Shown: piece after piece, positions 30,114 to 37,769 of the stretch
How the letters are laid out: every line of letters starts with the position of its first letter
Position numbering within the stretch: the first letter of the stretch is position 1
Virus record (IMG/VR): IMGVR_UViG_3300047440_000072
Location: 1-41,124 of that record
Source: a virus
Length of the DNA: 41,124 nucleotides
Reading direction: 5' to 3' (one strand)
Program-made: the position numbers and the translations under genes
Notes under the pieces: model-generated
Databases searched by the model: none
Told to the model about the DNA's origin: nothing
What the model saw: only the letters and a program-made list of their open reading frames with translations

Positions 30114-30440
30114 CTAGCGGCGCTTACGCGGGGAGGGTCGGGGGGTAGGAGCCGGGGCGACGGTCGGAGCGCTGCAGCGGTCCTGGTCAACGTACCCGAC
30201 CAACCCTTCGTTCTCAGCGGCTGTCTCCAGCTCGATGAGTTTCTCCAGGAAGTGCTTGGCCTTCTCCAGGTCCTCAGTGCCGTTCTTGTTCTGGTACCGC
30301 TCCACGTACTTCGTGATACAACCAATGAAGTACCCGGGGCCGAACAGACGATATTGACGCGTCCAGTGCTCCTCGCCGCCGTCCTCAGACTTGTAGTGCC
30401 CGCCCCCGACTTGCCGGGAGTCAGCCAAAGATGTGCTCAT
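30114..30440 (-). CDS. DUF3310-family protein (108 aa)
   Basis: The motifs VGGGHYKS near the start, then YFIGCITKYVERYQNKNG and EDLEKAKHFLEKLIEL, are the signature of the DUF3310 family, often labelled phage nucleotide kinase but without proof. The end is Pro/Arg-rich (PTPRPSPRKRR) beyond the family core. The ATG overlaps the HD-domain gene by 20 bases. It is placed with other nucleotide-metabolism genes. Confidence 0.8.
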   Translation of the reverse strand: MSTSLADSRQVGGGHYKSEDGGEEHWTRQYRLFGPGYFIGCITKYVERYQNKNGTEDLEKAKHFLEKLIELETAAENEGLVGYVDQDRCSAPTVAPAPTPRPSPRKRR

Positions 30441-30903
30441 ATAGTGCCTTGCTTTCAGTGGTGGGGAAACCGAGGGTGTTCAGGGCCTCTATGCCCCGAG
30501 CGTGGATCGCCTCCGCGTCCTCGTTGCCCATGACGGCGTGGGTCGCGGTGTAGAGACACAGCTCGAACAGGTCGGCCCATTCGAGAATCTGTTGCTCCCG
30601 TTTCGACAGGTCGAACCGGAGGCCCATCTTGATGTTGAACTTCTCCTCCATGCCTTTCAGGGCCTTGTCCAGCTCGGGGTTCTCCCACTTCGCCGGGGCG
30701 GGAATGTCTCCTGTCTCGGACTCGGCCAGGTCGTGGACCAGGGCGGCCATGAGGAGGTACGGGGGCGGGGTGTAGTTCGGGTAGATGAAGTGGACAATCA
30801 TCGCCACGCCCCACGAGTGCTGACCCAAGAGCTGGGCCGGGACGTCAGTGGTATGGTACCGCTTGACCCGGCCTGCCTTGTAAAGGTGTTTGAACTCTCT
30901 CAT
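30421..30903 (-). CDS. HD-domain 5'-nucleotidase, YfbR-like (160 aa)
   Basis: Metal-binding HD motif residues are visible: H29 (GQHSWGVAM), H57-D58 (ALVHDLAESETGDIP) with E61 and D66, and D111 (EWADLFEL). This is the layout of YfbR-type deoxynucleoside 5'-monophosphatases. It should remove phosphate from dNMPs in the cytoplasm. In a phage that replaces thymine, it could drain dTMP or dUMP pools. ATG 30903 is coupled by ATGA to the thymidylate-synthase-like gene, which supports a joint pathway. The longer start at 30942 would run into that gene. Confidence 0.85.
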   Translation of the reverse strand: MREFKHLYKAGRVKRYHTTDVPAQLLGQHSWGVAMIVHFIYPNYTPPPYLLMAALVHDLAESETGDIPAPAKWENPELDKALKGMEEKFNIKMGLRFDLSKREQQILEWADLFELCLYTATHAVMGNEDAEAIHARGIEALNTLGFPTTESKALYEHIFG

Positions 30904-31871
30904 GTCTTCTCCCAGTTGCGGCGTTGGAGCCACTCTTCGCACGCTATCTTGACCTCTAGATCTGTAATAGTGGAGGCGTAGAGGAAGGCGTTGTCTCGGT
31001 TCTTCAGCTTGTAGAACTCCCAGGAGTGAACCATAGGATTGAGCACATTTGTGATGAATTTATTGTTATGCGGATAACGAGGGTGCACTATCCAGTCCTC
31101 GAACTCGCTCAGGTCTTTCCTCCAAGTTGCTGGGGTCGTTATAGGGACGTGGCTGCTCGCCATTTCTTGCGAGTAACCGTGCGGATCAGCTACGGCATCC
31201 ATGAAAGGGAAATGACCCTCATAGATGTGGAAGTTGTTACTTATCTGTAAGTACTGACCCACAGTCGCCCCGAGGGCGTTGGCGACGAACTCCTGAAGGA
31301 TGGACATATGGACAGCGTTGGCCCCGTAGCAGCCCCAGACTATGTCGTTGCTACGGTTCGTCACCGTCATGTTGAGCTTCCCCTCCACGATCTCAAAGTA
31401 GATGGCGGTGTTACAGGGAATATCCTTGCCTCCGTCATAGGCTTGGTCCACGTCCGGGTCGAACATCTGGACCACGGTTCTCCTTGAGTTCGGCTCTGCT
31501 TTCAGGTGCTCGATCGCCCACATGAGCTGGTCGTGCCCAAAGTGGTTTCGCCACCTGTGGCCGTAGGCCCCGTGGAACGTCTCCCCATTGTCGGAGTACT
31601 GTCCGATGTTCGAGTTGAACTGACTGATCCACTCTACATCATTCCGTCCTGCTAGCATCCATACCGACTCAAAGATGTGGAAGAACGGGTTGGCGTCCCG
31701 GCGAACGTCTCTGAGCATGCGTTCCGTAGGGTGCTGGTAAGCCGTGGCTACCGGACCAAGTATGCGTCTAGCCTTACCGTTGCGGGTGTCTACAGTGACC
31801 CCCATTATCTTCATTCGCCACAACGCCTCATGGTAAGCATAGTTGACGTTACGAGCTTGAATCACGAGCAT
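30900..31871 (-). CDS. Thymidylate synthase-fold protein, candidate dUMP hydroxymethylase (323 aa)
   Basis: Fold-defining residues are present: R130-R131 (phosphate binding, SRRTVVQM), catalytic C153 (DIPCNTAIYFE), R173-S-N-D176 (NRSNDIVWG), N185 (GANAVH), and H215-Y217 (SNNFHIYEGH). Classical ThyA has RS.D..LG.PFN; here RSNDIVWGCYGAN inserts one residue and lacks the LPFN core. This is the form seen in phage dUMP/dCMP hydroxymethylases and divergent synthases. With the kinase and transferase-like genes nearby, conversion of dUMP to 5-hydroxymethyl-dUMP with methylene-THF is likely. Plain thymidylate synthesis cannot be excluded from sequence alone. Confidence 0.8.
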   Translation of the reverse strand: MLVIQARNVNYAYHEALWRMKIMGVTVDTRNGKARRILGPVATAYQHPTERMLRDVRRDANPFFHIFESVWMLAGRNDVEWISQFNSNIGQYSDNGETFHGAYGHRWRNHFGHDQLMWAIEHLKAEPNSRRTVVQMFDPDVDQAYDGGKDIPCNTAIYFEIVEGKLNMTVTNRSNDIVWGCYGANAVHMSILQEFVANALGATVGQYLQISNNFHIYEGHFPFMDAVADPHGYSQEMASSHVPITTPATWRKDLSEFEDWIVHPRYPHNNKFITNVLNPMVHSWEFYKLKNRDNAFLYASTITDLEVKIACEEWLQRRNWEKT

Positions 31872-32124
31872 CGTTGAACTCCTTCAAGTGTTGTTTAAGT
31901 TCCGCCTTGATTCGGCGGGCGTCTTCGCCCCTCCATCGGGCCATATTGTCGAGCGCGCGGGCGACAATCATGTCTCCGTACTCCAGACCGTACATGTCCT
32001 TACACGAGAATATCTGAGTCATGGCCTCGACGTAGGGCATAGCGAACCGATAGCTGGACCCCGGAGGTTTGACCTTCCAGAGCCGCATTATCTCCCGGCC
32101 TATCTCATCGAGTGGTCTAGTCAT
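31849..32124 (-). CDS. Hypothetical helical protein (91 aa)
   Basis: ATG 32124 is chosen because it lies in the end of the zinc-ribbon gene (8-base overlap); an upstream reading has no ribosome site. The protein is helical and charged (YGLEYGDMIVARALDNMARW, DARRIKAELKQHLKEF) and its end overlaps the TS-like start by 23 bases. I do not recognise it. The close coupling suggests a role near nucleotide metabolism. Confidence 0.6.
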   Translation of the reverse strand: MTRPLDEIGREIMRLWKVKPPGSSYRFAMPYVEAMTQIFSCKDMYGLEYGDMIVARALDNMARWRGEDARRIKAELKQHLKEFNDARDSSS

Positions 32125-32323
32125 CGTTGAAAAGCCCATCGAAGCACTTCTCGCAGTAGCCGCTGATTTGCGTCTCGCGCCAACCCATCTGAGAGTTGGT
32201 GTTCTTGCCCGAGAAGGCGTCACGGCACTTGGCGCACATCTTGTAGCGCATATTGGGGAGGTTCCCCTGGTAGTCCTTCTCAGATATGGGGAGCAGATTC
32301 CCCTTGATTCCGATGGTAGCCAT
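32117..32323 (-). CDS. Small zinc-ribbon protein (68 aa)
   Basis: Two CxxC knuckles (CAKCRDAF and YCEKCF) separated by about 23 residues make a typical zinc ribbon. GGAG precedes the ATG. It is the first gene after the promoter at 32353-32381. Such small phage ribbons may bind nucleic acid or host proteins; the target is unknown. Confidence 0.65.
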   Translation of the reverse strand: MATIGIKGNLLPISEKDYQGNLPNMRYKMCAKCRDAFSGKNTNSQMGWRETQISGYCEKCFDGLFNDD

Positions 32324-32350
32324 TCGATTCTCCAGTAGTGGCGGGAACCC

Positions 32351-33187
32351 CTATTCTACCCGATAGGTATTCTTCAGTCGCTCCCCATAATGCTTCGCAC
32401 GAACGTATTTACTGAGCTCACATAAGCAGTTTTGCGTATTTTGAGCGCAGAGTTCCAGGCCGGTATTCCCCAGGATGACGTCCCTAATATCGTCCACCTC
32501 GACCATGAACTGCTCCGAGCCCATGACCTTGCTTCTCGGGCGCTCATGTACAAAATTGAGGCCCATGACGGACCCCGGCCCGGGGGCGCACCAGGTCCAC
32601 CAGTCGATGGCGGGGCGTAGGTGCTGCGTGTTCTTGAGGTCGGCTATGACCTGAGCCACTAGGAAGGGGCCCATGCCCGGGGTGGCGAGAAGAACAGATG
32701 CTTCATGTAGAGTCTTGACCGGGTACACATTGAACGCCTCGCACCTCTCCGCAGCCCCACCTAGCACACGAGCGATGATGTCCTCTTTGCCTTCGCCGCC
32801 TGCAGAAAATCCGCCTGTGACCATATACGCCCCGGTCCAGGACTTCATACCTACAGCTCGGCGCTCGGCGAACGTCTCAAACCAGTTCTTCCTGTATTCC
32901 TCTGTCCACCCCTCGGAGGGGTACCCCAGACGCACGAGCGTATCGGGCCAGTTCACGAGCCGCGCGACGCAGAGGGCGAACGGGATGGAGGGGTCAGAGA
33001 GGTCCGTGGGCAGGAAGTTCTGGAAGATCCACCTGGTCACCTTGTCGTTCTCACGGTGGACGTTGCACCACCTGTTATTGGCGATGATCGGGTCGGAGGT
33101 CCAGGGCGGCGGCTTCCTGAGCTCACGGGCCTTCCTGATCTTCTCCCGCTCCTGTATCCAGTGGATAAGGTCAGGGAGGTACTTCAT
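32351..33187 (-). CDS. Thymidine hypermodification protein, 5-hmdU kinase helical domain / aGPT-PPlase-like (278 aa)
   Basis: The N-terminus has IREKIRKAREL-like basic helices followed by PPPWTSDPIIANNRWCNVHR, then END(K)VTRW, a pattern I know from base-hypermodification proteins (helical domain of 5-hmdU DNA kinases and aGPT-PPlase superfamily, Iyer et al. 2013). Residues 167-184 (LLATPGMGPFLVAQVIADL) form a helix-hairpin-helix with PGMG, as in the HhH DNA glycosylase fold from which this superfamily derives. D195-WWTWCAPGPGSVMGLN follows. It should act on 5-hydroxymethyl-dU in DNA, activating or substituting it. Its stop lies inside the -10 box of the next promoter. Confidence 0.75.
   Translation of the reverse strand: MKYLPDLIHWIQEREKIRKARELRKPPPWTSDPIIANNRWCNVHRENDKVTRWIFQNFLPTDLSDPSIPFALCVARLVNWPDTLVRLGYPSEGWTEEYRKNWFETFAERRAVGMKSWTGAYMVTGGFSAGGEGKEDIIARVLGGAAERCEAFNVYPVKTLHEASVLLATPGMGPFLVAQVIADLKNTQHLRPAIDWWTWCAPGPGSVMGLNFVHERPRSKVMGSEQFMVEVDDIRDVILGNTGLELCAQNTQNCLCELSKYVRAKHYGERLKNTYRVE
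32353..32381 (-). promoter_or_regulatory. TAGAAT promoter before the zinc-ribbon/TS-like genes
   Basis: On the minus strand a weak -35 GCGACT (32381-32376), a 17-base spacer and TAGAAT (32358-32353) lie at the end of the hypermodification gene. The transcript would start AGGGG and contain TTCCCGCCACTA, shared with the promoter at 36389. The stop codon TAG of the upstream gene lies within the box. Confidence 0.6.
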
Positions 33188-33387
33188 GCTTTCCTCTTCT
33201 GTAGCATCTCGTCGGCCATCATGTAGGCGTCGTGAGCGATCAGGGCGGTGTCGTGCTTCCCGATACGGGCCACCAATCCCATCATCGCTTGCCCGGCGAA
33301 GTAGTCGCGCAGAGTCATACCCAAGTATGGGTATTCTCCCAAACCGCTCGGGAATGCTGGTTCGCTTACCTCTTCAATATTGTTCAT
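33184..33387 (-). CDS. Small phage protein with GMTLRDYFAGQAM motif (67 aa)
   Basis: The motif GMTLRDYFAGQAMMGL, followed by AHDAYMMADEMLQKRK, is very common in phage and prophage small proteins of unknown function. ATGA overlaps join it to neighbours on both sides. It is of normal length for the type. No function can be given. Confidence 0.75.
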   Translation of the reverse strand: MNNIEEVSEPAFPSGLGEYPYLGMTLRDYFAGQAMMGLVARIGKHDTALIAHDAYMMADEMLQKRKA

Positions 33388-33728
33388 TGCTTCTTCCCTG
33401 TTGGATTATGTAAGTCGTGGATCATGACCCGCATCTGGCCGCGCTTCTTGTCGTCCTCGATCTGCTTGTTCAGATAGATGTTCGCCGCGAGGTTGAACTC
33501 GCAGGCCTCTAGGGGGAACACGATCTGACCATGGGCCTCGTAGAACACGGGGCAGGACACGGCCCGGTCGTTAGCGTCCAGGGGCTTCTCCTCCGCGCTC
33601 TCCCAATGACACCCGTAGGAGTTGAAGATGAGGATATTCATCAGCTGGTGCAGGTCGCCATGGATGCGACGCTTCGACACGGGGTCAAGGAACTCCGCCC
33701 CGGTGATGAGACAAGTTGTACCGATCAT
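33384..33728 (-). CDS. Hypothetical protein (114 aa)
   Basis: ATG 33728 has AAGGAA upstream and overlaps the MazG-like stop; a start at 33752 lies further inside that gene. The protein contains MIGTTCLITGAEFLDPVSKR and CPVFYEAHGQIVFPLEACEF, with no domain I recognise. It is encoded inside the nucleotide/hypermodification block. Confidence 0.6.
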   Translation of the reverse strand: MIGTTCLITGAEFLDPVSKRRIHGDLHQLMNILIFNSYGCHWESAEEKPLDANDRAVSCPVFYEAHGQIVFPLEACEFNLAANIYLNKQIEDDKKRGQMRVMIHDLHNPTGKKQ

Positions 33729-33997
33729 GATTCGTTTCCTTGGTTGTGCCACTCTCTGAATTGGATCAACTTTGATTGGTAGCGATTGAATATCTTCTCT
33801 CGACCATCTAAGCGATGCGTTTCGACTACAAACTGTATGGCGGCGCGAAGGTCGCCCAGTTCATTCTCCAGACGATCGTGAAGATTGCCCGCTCCGTCAG
33901 GATGCTCACCGCCAGGGTAAGCTATCAACTTACCCGCGATCTGGAGTACCTCTCCGCACTCTTCTACTAACTTGGCTAGTCCGTTATTGGCCATCAT
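33725..33997 (-). CDS. MazG-like nucleotide pyrophosphohydrolase (90 aa)
   Basis: The MazG metal-binding pattern is visible: E12-E13-x2-E16 (LVEECGEVLQIAGKL) and E46-x2-D49 (ENELGDLRAAIQF). Such all-alpha NTP pyrophosphatases hydrolyse dNTPs to dNMPs and pyrophosphate. Next to a P-loop kinase and a TS-like gene it could remove dTTP so that the modified precursor is used. The ATG overlaps the kinase stop (ATGA). The family's short phage forms are of this size. Confidence 0.75.
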   Translation of the reverse strand: MMANNGLAKLVEECGEVLQIAGKLIAYPGGEHPDGAGNLHDRLENELGDLRAAIQFVVETHRLDGREKIFNRYQSKLIQFREWHNQGNES

Positions 33998-34554
33998 TTC
34001 AGTAGCTCCGTGATTTGTTGGACCAAGTCCCCGTCGTGCTTCAAGGTGACCACCTCGTGGTAGAACCCCACTCCGCCCCGTATCAGCTTGCTCTTCAGGG
34101 CCTCAATGGTAGCGTGCTTGTCCCGCGTAAGCTGGGGATTGAACTTGTTGTTCCGGCCGGAAGCAGCCCTGCGGGCGACGACGCGTTCTAAGCACACCTC
34201 TACAGGCGTGTCCAGGAACGCATAGATGTAGCGGTCTTTGTACTTCTGGGAGTGGACCCCCATGGCCCCGTAGTACGTGCTCTGGAGGAGGCCCTCAAAG
34301 ATGACATGTCCCAACTTCTCGTACTTCTCCAGGAGCTTCATGACCTCCTCGGCAGAGCCGACCGTGTCCATTCCCCCGCAGGTATTAGCGTAGTTGCCGA
34401 GGGCGTAGATGGTATTGGAAGGGTCAACATACGCTTCTGTCTTGTCTGCCGTTGGGTAGACGAGGGGGTGCATATTGTAGCGGTCCAACACTTGCCGCAC
34501 GGCGGTGGTCTTACCCGCGCCCGAGCAGCCGTGGATTTTAATGATCTTGTTCAT
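33994..34554 (-). CDS. P-loop kinase, candidate 5-hydroxymethyl-dU DNA kinase (186 aa)
   Basis: Walker A is G9-C-S-G-A-G-K15-T-T (KIHGCSGAGKTT). A later FEGLLQSTYYG stretch and LDTPVEVCLERVVARR look like the lid/NMP-binding parts of nucleoside-type kinases. Small P-loop kinases of this type in phages with hydroxymethylated thymine phosphorylate 5-hmdU in DNA, the activating step of thymidine hypermodification. The chain could instead be a dNMP or polynucleotide kinase. It lies in one operon with the HhH hypermodification protein, MazG and a methyltransferase-like gene, which favours the first reading. Confidence 0.7.
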   Translation of the reverse strand: MNKIIKIHGCSGAGKTTAVRQVLDRYNMHPLVYPTADKTEAYVDPSNTIYALGNYANTCGGMDTVGSAEEVMKLLEKYEKLGHVIFEGLLQSTYYGAMGVHSQKYKDRYIYAFLDTPVEVCLERVVARRAASGRNNKFNPQLTRDKHATIEALKSKLIRGGVGFYHEVVTLKHDGDLVQQITELLK

Positions 34555-34756
34555 GTACGTCCTCCAGTTTGATCTCCTGCCTGTCGCACCTAAGTCCTTT
34601 GGCTACCCGCTCGGCGAACTCACGAGTATCCCAGGTTTGGAACAGACGCCACTCCCCAAGCTCGACTCGCTCAGAGAAGTTACACCCGTTGTAGCACCTG
34701 CGTTGCGGGTCAGTGTTTACAACTGTTCGACTGCGTATGTAGATACGGGTAGTCAT
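34538..34756 (-). CDS. Hypothetical protein between kinase and methyltransferase genes (72 aa)
   Basis: The protein starts MTTRIYIRSRTVVNTDPQRRCYNGC and is rich in Arg and Glu (EFAERVAKGLRCDRQEIKLED). ATGA couples it to the methyltransferase-like gene, and its end overlaps the kinase start by 17 bases. No family is recognised; three cysteines (two in CYNGC) could bind a metal. Confidence 0.6.
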   Translation of the reverse strand: MTTRIYIRSRTVVNTDPQRRCYNGCNFSERVELGEWRLFQTWDTREFAERVAKGLRCDRQEIKLEDVHEQDH

Positions 34757-35331
34757 TTGCCCACCTCCATCAAGTAGTAACTGGACCCCAGGCCGATGCG
34801 GGAGTCCAGGGTACGGAACCCGTAGGTGTCCTGCATGTACTGACTGAACACCTGCCGGTAGTTGTAACGGTCTACGGAGCCGAACAGCTCCTCGTACAAC
34901 ACCTTATGGTTCGGCAGGTGGCACCAATAGGCCCCATACTCCTGCATGAGGATGTACTTCGCCTTGGACAGGGAGATGTTGTAGAGTAGCCCCCGCCAGA
35001 TGTTCTCCTTAACCATGGCGTTGAGGGTGCCCTTATGGGGGTCAATAACCACCAGGTCGCCGAAGTCTTTAACCTTGAACGCGTCGTCGTTGATCACCAC
35101 GGCCTTGCGTACTTTCCACTTCAGTACGCACTCGGGGTCGATCTCAACGGCGAACCAGGACTTGGGCTCCAGTATGGGCCAGAGCCTCTCGCAGAGCGTG
35201 CCGACGCCCCCGAACAGGTCAGTCACGCTGAGACCCTTCGGGAGTTGCTCCGCCAGCTCTGCGAATATCTCGATGTACTTCTCTACAGGTTTCCCCTCAT
35301 AGGCAGAGGGGTGGCCAAAGTTGCCCTTCAT
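34753..35331 (-). CDS. Rossmann-fold methyltransferase-like protein (192 aa)
   Basis: SAM-binding motif I D38-LFGGVGTLCE, an acidic strand end (FAVEID63-65), a second acidic loop (NDDAF) and a motif IV position D97-PHKGT are visible. Motif IV is not the DPPY/NPPY of DNA amino-methyltransferases, and there is no Pro-Cys of cytosine-C5 enzymes. So the enzyme may modify another atom, use another substrate or be inactive. It may belong to the hypermodification pathway by position. The ATG overlaps the upstream stop (ATGA). Confidence 0.65.
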   Translation of the reverse strand: MKGNFGHPSAYEGKPVEKYIEIFAELAEQLPKGLSVTDLFGGVGTLCERLWPILEPKSWFAVEIDPECVLKWKVRKAVVINDDAFKVKDFGDLVVIDPHKGTLNAMVKENIWRGLLYNISLSKAKYILMQEYGAYWCHLPNHKVLYEELFGSVDRYNYRQVFSQYMQDTYGFRTLDSRIGLGSSYYLMEVGK

Positions 35332-35930
35332 GGTTTGCTCCCAGGAGTGGGCTGTGGTGCTGCCTCTGGGGCTTGAGCCAGTGCGCGTGTGACGGGGATC
35401 ATGTTCTGGCGGATATCAATGGCGACGCTTGAGCAGTGGACTCGCCCATCGCCATCGCGGCCCATCTGTTCGTAGCTCTTGGCGTACAAATCAAGCGGAT
35501 GTGCCGCCCCCTCTGCCGGGGTTTGGCTCGCAGGGGTGGCGAAGCTGTAGCACCTCAGCTTTGCCAATACCTTGGGCGCGTCTCGCTTCTTGTCGATCGC
35601 CGAGCAAGCTGCCCCGATCAAACTGCGCGGGACGGCAATCAAATCATCATCCGACGACAGGCGCGGGCACTCGTTAGTGGCGCTGTCATGGGCTTCGCGC
35701 TGCTGGTAGCAATGAACGCACAAGGCGTTTGCCATTTGCCACGTTGTCCGATTCGCCGGCTCTGCCTGCGCTGGGGTGGCAGAGGTCAATGCTTCGATAG
35801 CGGCAAGCGGTAACGCAGAAAGTGCGTCCAACGCTTGGGAAGCGAGCATTGCCGTATCGTCGTAGGGCGACCAGTGTGCCAGCTTCAAGCAGTATCGAAG
35901 CTCCTCAATAAGTTCGTCTCTGGTTTTCAT
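35328..35930 (-). CDS. Hypothetical protein of mosaic type (200 aa)
   Basis: The N-terminal 45 residues are helical (DELIEELRYCLKLAHWSPYD). The middle has CVHCYQQREAHDSATNECP, which could bind zinc. The rest is Pro/Ala-rich and ends APEAAPQPTPGSKP. Composition differs from its neighbours: many AT-rich and rare-type codons and low-complexity stretches, suggesting recent transfer from another phage. AAGGA precedes the ATG. Function unknown. Confidence 0.6.
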   Translation of the reverse strand: MKTRDELIEELRYCLKLAHWSPYDDTAMLASQALDALSALPLAAIEALTSATPAQAEPANRTTWQMANALCVHCYQQREAHDSATNECPRLSSDDDLIAVPRSLIGAACSAIDKKRDAPKVLAKLRCYSFATPASQTPAEGAAHPLDLYAKSYEQMGRDGDGRVHCSSVAIDIRQNMIPVTRALAQAPEAAPQPTPGSKP

Positions 35931-35932
35931 AT

Positions 35933-36358
35933 TCAGTCCTTGAAAGGTACGCCGTGGGCGAAGGTGGGGTCGGTCCAGGGCCCTTCAGGAAGGGACGCGG
36001 GCATGTCCTCCAGCTGGTTCAGCATCTTGTAGATACCGTGACGGGCAACGTGGGGGAAGCGCCTCACGTACTCTTCGCACATGTCCTGGGCGTAGAAGTA
36101 CAACCAGGAGTAGTTCCGGTCGCTCTCGCACGCCCAACGGACCCAATCCGCGTCCTTGTAGTGGGGGCCGAACGCTTTGCGCCCCTCCATGGTGTACGCG
36201 TTCGCGGCTTCCTTCACGAACCGCTTCGGCTCCAGGGTCCACCAAACACCGGTCAGATGGATAGCTGCCCGAATCGGGCCGGCAATAATCCACTGGTCCT
36301 CCAAGCCCCGGACGGCCATCGCCGTTTCCTTGCCGGGGAAGATCAAATCTAAGCTCAT
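35933..36358 (-). CDS. Conserved phage protein, NYxWL motif (141 aa)
   Basis: The core reads SDRNYSWLYFYAQDMCEEYVR, then H.......L....MPASLPEGPWTDP. The pattern N-Y-x-W-L ... C-x-E-Y-x-x-R-F ... LP is found in small phage proteins sometimes linked to pyrimidine-dimer DNA glycosylase annotations. No catalytic residue can be confirmed, so an enzyme name is not justified. It starts after a TAGAAT promoter with AGGAG upstream, so it heads the operon containing the methyltransferase, kinase and HhH genes. Confidence 0.6.
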   Translation of the reverse strand: MSLDLIFPGKETAMAVRGLEDQWIIAGPIRAAIHLTGVWWTLEPKRFVKEAANAYTMEGRKAFGPHYKDADWVRWACESDRNYSWLYFYAQDMCEEYVRRFPHVARHGIYKMLNQLEDMPASLPEGPWTDPTFAHGVPFKD

Positions 36359-36388
36359 CAGTTCTCCTATTAGTGGCGGGAAGCCCCT

Positions 36389-36394
36389 ATTCTA
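36389..36394 (-). promoter_or_regulatory. TAGAAT -10 with conserved leader
   Basis: On the minus strand TAGAAT is followed by AGGGGCTTCCCGCCACTA, nearly the same as at 32353. A -35 at the usual distance is not visible, so the leader rather than the -35 is conserved, or an activator helps. It precedes the 141-aa gene by 31 bases. Confidence 0.5.
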
Positions 36395-36401
36395 ACCTAG
36401 A

Positions 36402-37769
36402 TCACCCCGCTGGGGGTACGTATTTTATTGCGGCGTTGAGGGCGTCCTGGGTGTCCCCCTTAGCCGCCAATGCCTTGATGACTTCAGCATCTTTGGTATT
36501 CCTAGCAACTATATGGTGGACGGACACAACCGGGGAGGGCTGACCTTGCCGCCAGACTCGGGCGATGGACTGCTGATACAGCTCCAGGTCCCAGGGTATG
36601 CCGTACCAACAGATGTCCTTACAGACCTCCTGAAGGTTGAGCCCGTGCCCCATAGACTTCGGATGACCGATCAGGAGGGGAATCTTGCCCTCGTTGAAGG
36701 CTTTGACGATACCCAGGGAGTCCTTGCCCTTGCTGATGTTGACGGCCCCGGGGAACATCTTCTCCAGTGCCGTCGCGTCCTCGATGAATTCGTAGCATAC
36801 GATCAACGGGCGACCCTGCATCTCCTCCACCAGCTCTAGGAGAGCCTCCATCTTGTGGCCGTGTATCCCGAGCGCGGTGTGGTCCTCGTTGTATATGAAG
36901 CCATTGGCCACCTGGCGGAGCTTGACCCCGAGCGCGGCCTTGTTGAACACGGGCACCGTCTCGTCATTAACCTTGATCAGGAAGTCCCGCTCCAGCTCCT
37001 TGTACTTCTTCATGACGGCCGGGGCCAGACTGACCTCAATGTAGTTGTTGATCAGCTCCGGCATCTCCAGGTGGTCCACCGCCATCATTCGGAGTAGCTT
37101 GCCCTTAACGCGTTCATAAATCTCTTGCGACGCGCCGGGGGCAAGGAGCCAGCTGAAGCCGTCATGGCTCTGATACATGTATCTTTGTCGAAAGTGGGTG
37201 ACGTACTTGCCCAACGCTTCGCCCATATCGCAAACGTACATTTGGCCAAAGAGGTCAGCAAGACCATTTGGGGCGGGGGTACCTGTGAGGATGACTCGTC
37301 GTGCAAACTTGTGAAGGTGCTTTTTAAGTGACTTAAACCTCTGCGTTTGCGAGTCTTTGAACTTTGTGCTCTCATCGATGACGAGCATGTCAAAGTTGAG
37401 ATACTTCCACGGATCGAGGTCAAGTAGACGGACGAGCGACTCAGGGTTGATGACATACACATCGTGCTTCTCCTTCAGCAGTTCTACACGCTCCGCGGCG
37501 CCCATCTCCGTCAGGTCTATGACCGTCATGTTCTGAAAGTCGGCCCACTTCTCGGCCTCCACCGGCCAGACTGTCTTCGCCACCCGGAGAGGGGCCACGA
37601 CCAGAGCGTGATGAATATGGCTCTCCCCCTTCAGGAAGTCCACGGCGGCGAGGGTAGTGCTCGTCTTGCCTAGGCCAGGATCAAGTAGGAGGCCGCAGTG
37701 GGGCTTCTCGATCAACCACTCTAGGGCCGTAACCTGGTAATCACGAGGCGACCAGCGTACAACGCTCAT
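36402..37769 (-). CDS. SNF2-family DNA helicase/translocase (455 aa)
   Basis: Motifs in order: Q/I region DYQVTALEWL, Walker A D30-PGLGKTST, motif Ia VVAPLRV, motif II D132-E-S-T, motif III L161-TGTP, and motif VI QQSIARVWRQGQ (about 399-410). These define a superfamily 2 SNF2-like ATPase. Phage members work in replication fork or recombination processing. GGAG lies 6-8 bases before ATG 37769. The start lies 29 bases within the end of the neighbouring gene. It is followed by a TAGAAT promoter for the next operon part. Confidence 0.9.
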   Translation of the reverse strand: MSVVRWSPRDYQVTALEWLIEKPHCGLLLDPGLGKTSTTLAAVDFLKGESHIHHALVVAPLRVAKTVWPVEAEKWADFQNMTVIDLTEMGAAERVELLKEKHDVYVINPESLVRLLDLDPWKYLNFDMLVIDESTKFKDSQTQRFKSLKKHLHKFARRVILTGTPAPNGLADLFGQMYVCDMGEALGKYVTHFRQRYMYQSHDGFSWLLAPGASQEIYERVKGKLLRMMAVDHLEMPELINNYIEVSLAPAVMKKYKELERDFLIKVNDETVPVFNKAALGVKLRQVANGFIYNEDHTALGIHGHKMEALLELVEEMQGRPLIVCYEFIEDATALEKMFPGAVNISKGKDSLGIVKAFNEGKIPLLIGHPKSMGHGLNLQEVCKDICWYGIPWDLELYQQSIARVWRQGQPSPVVSVHHIVARNTKDAEVIKALAAKGDTQDALNAAIKYVPPAG

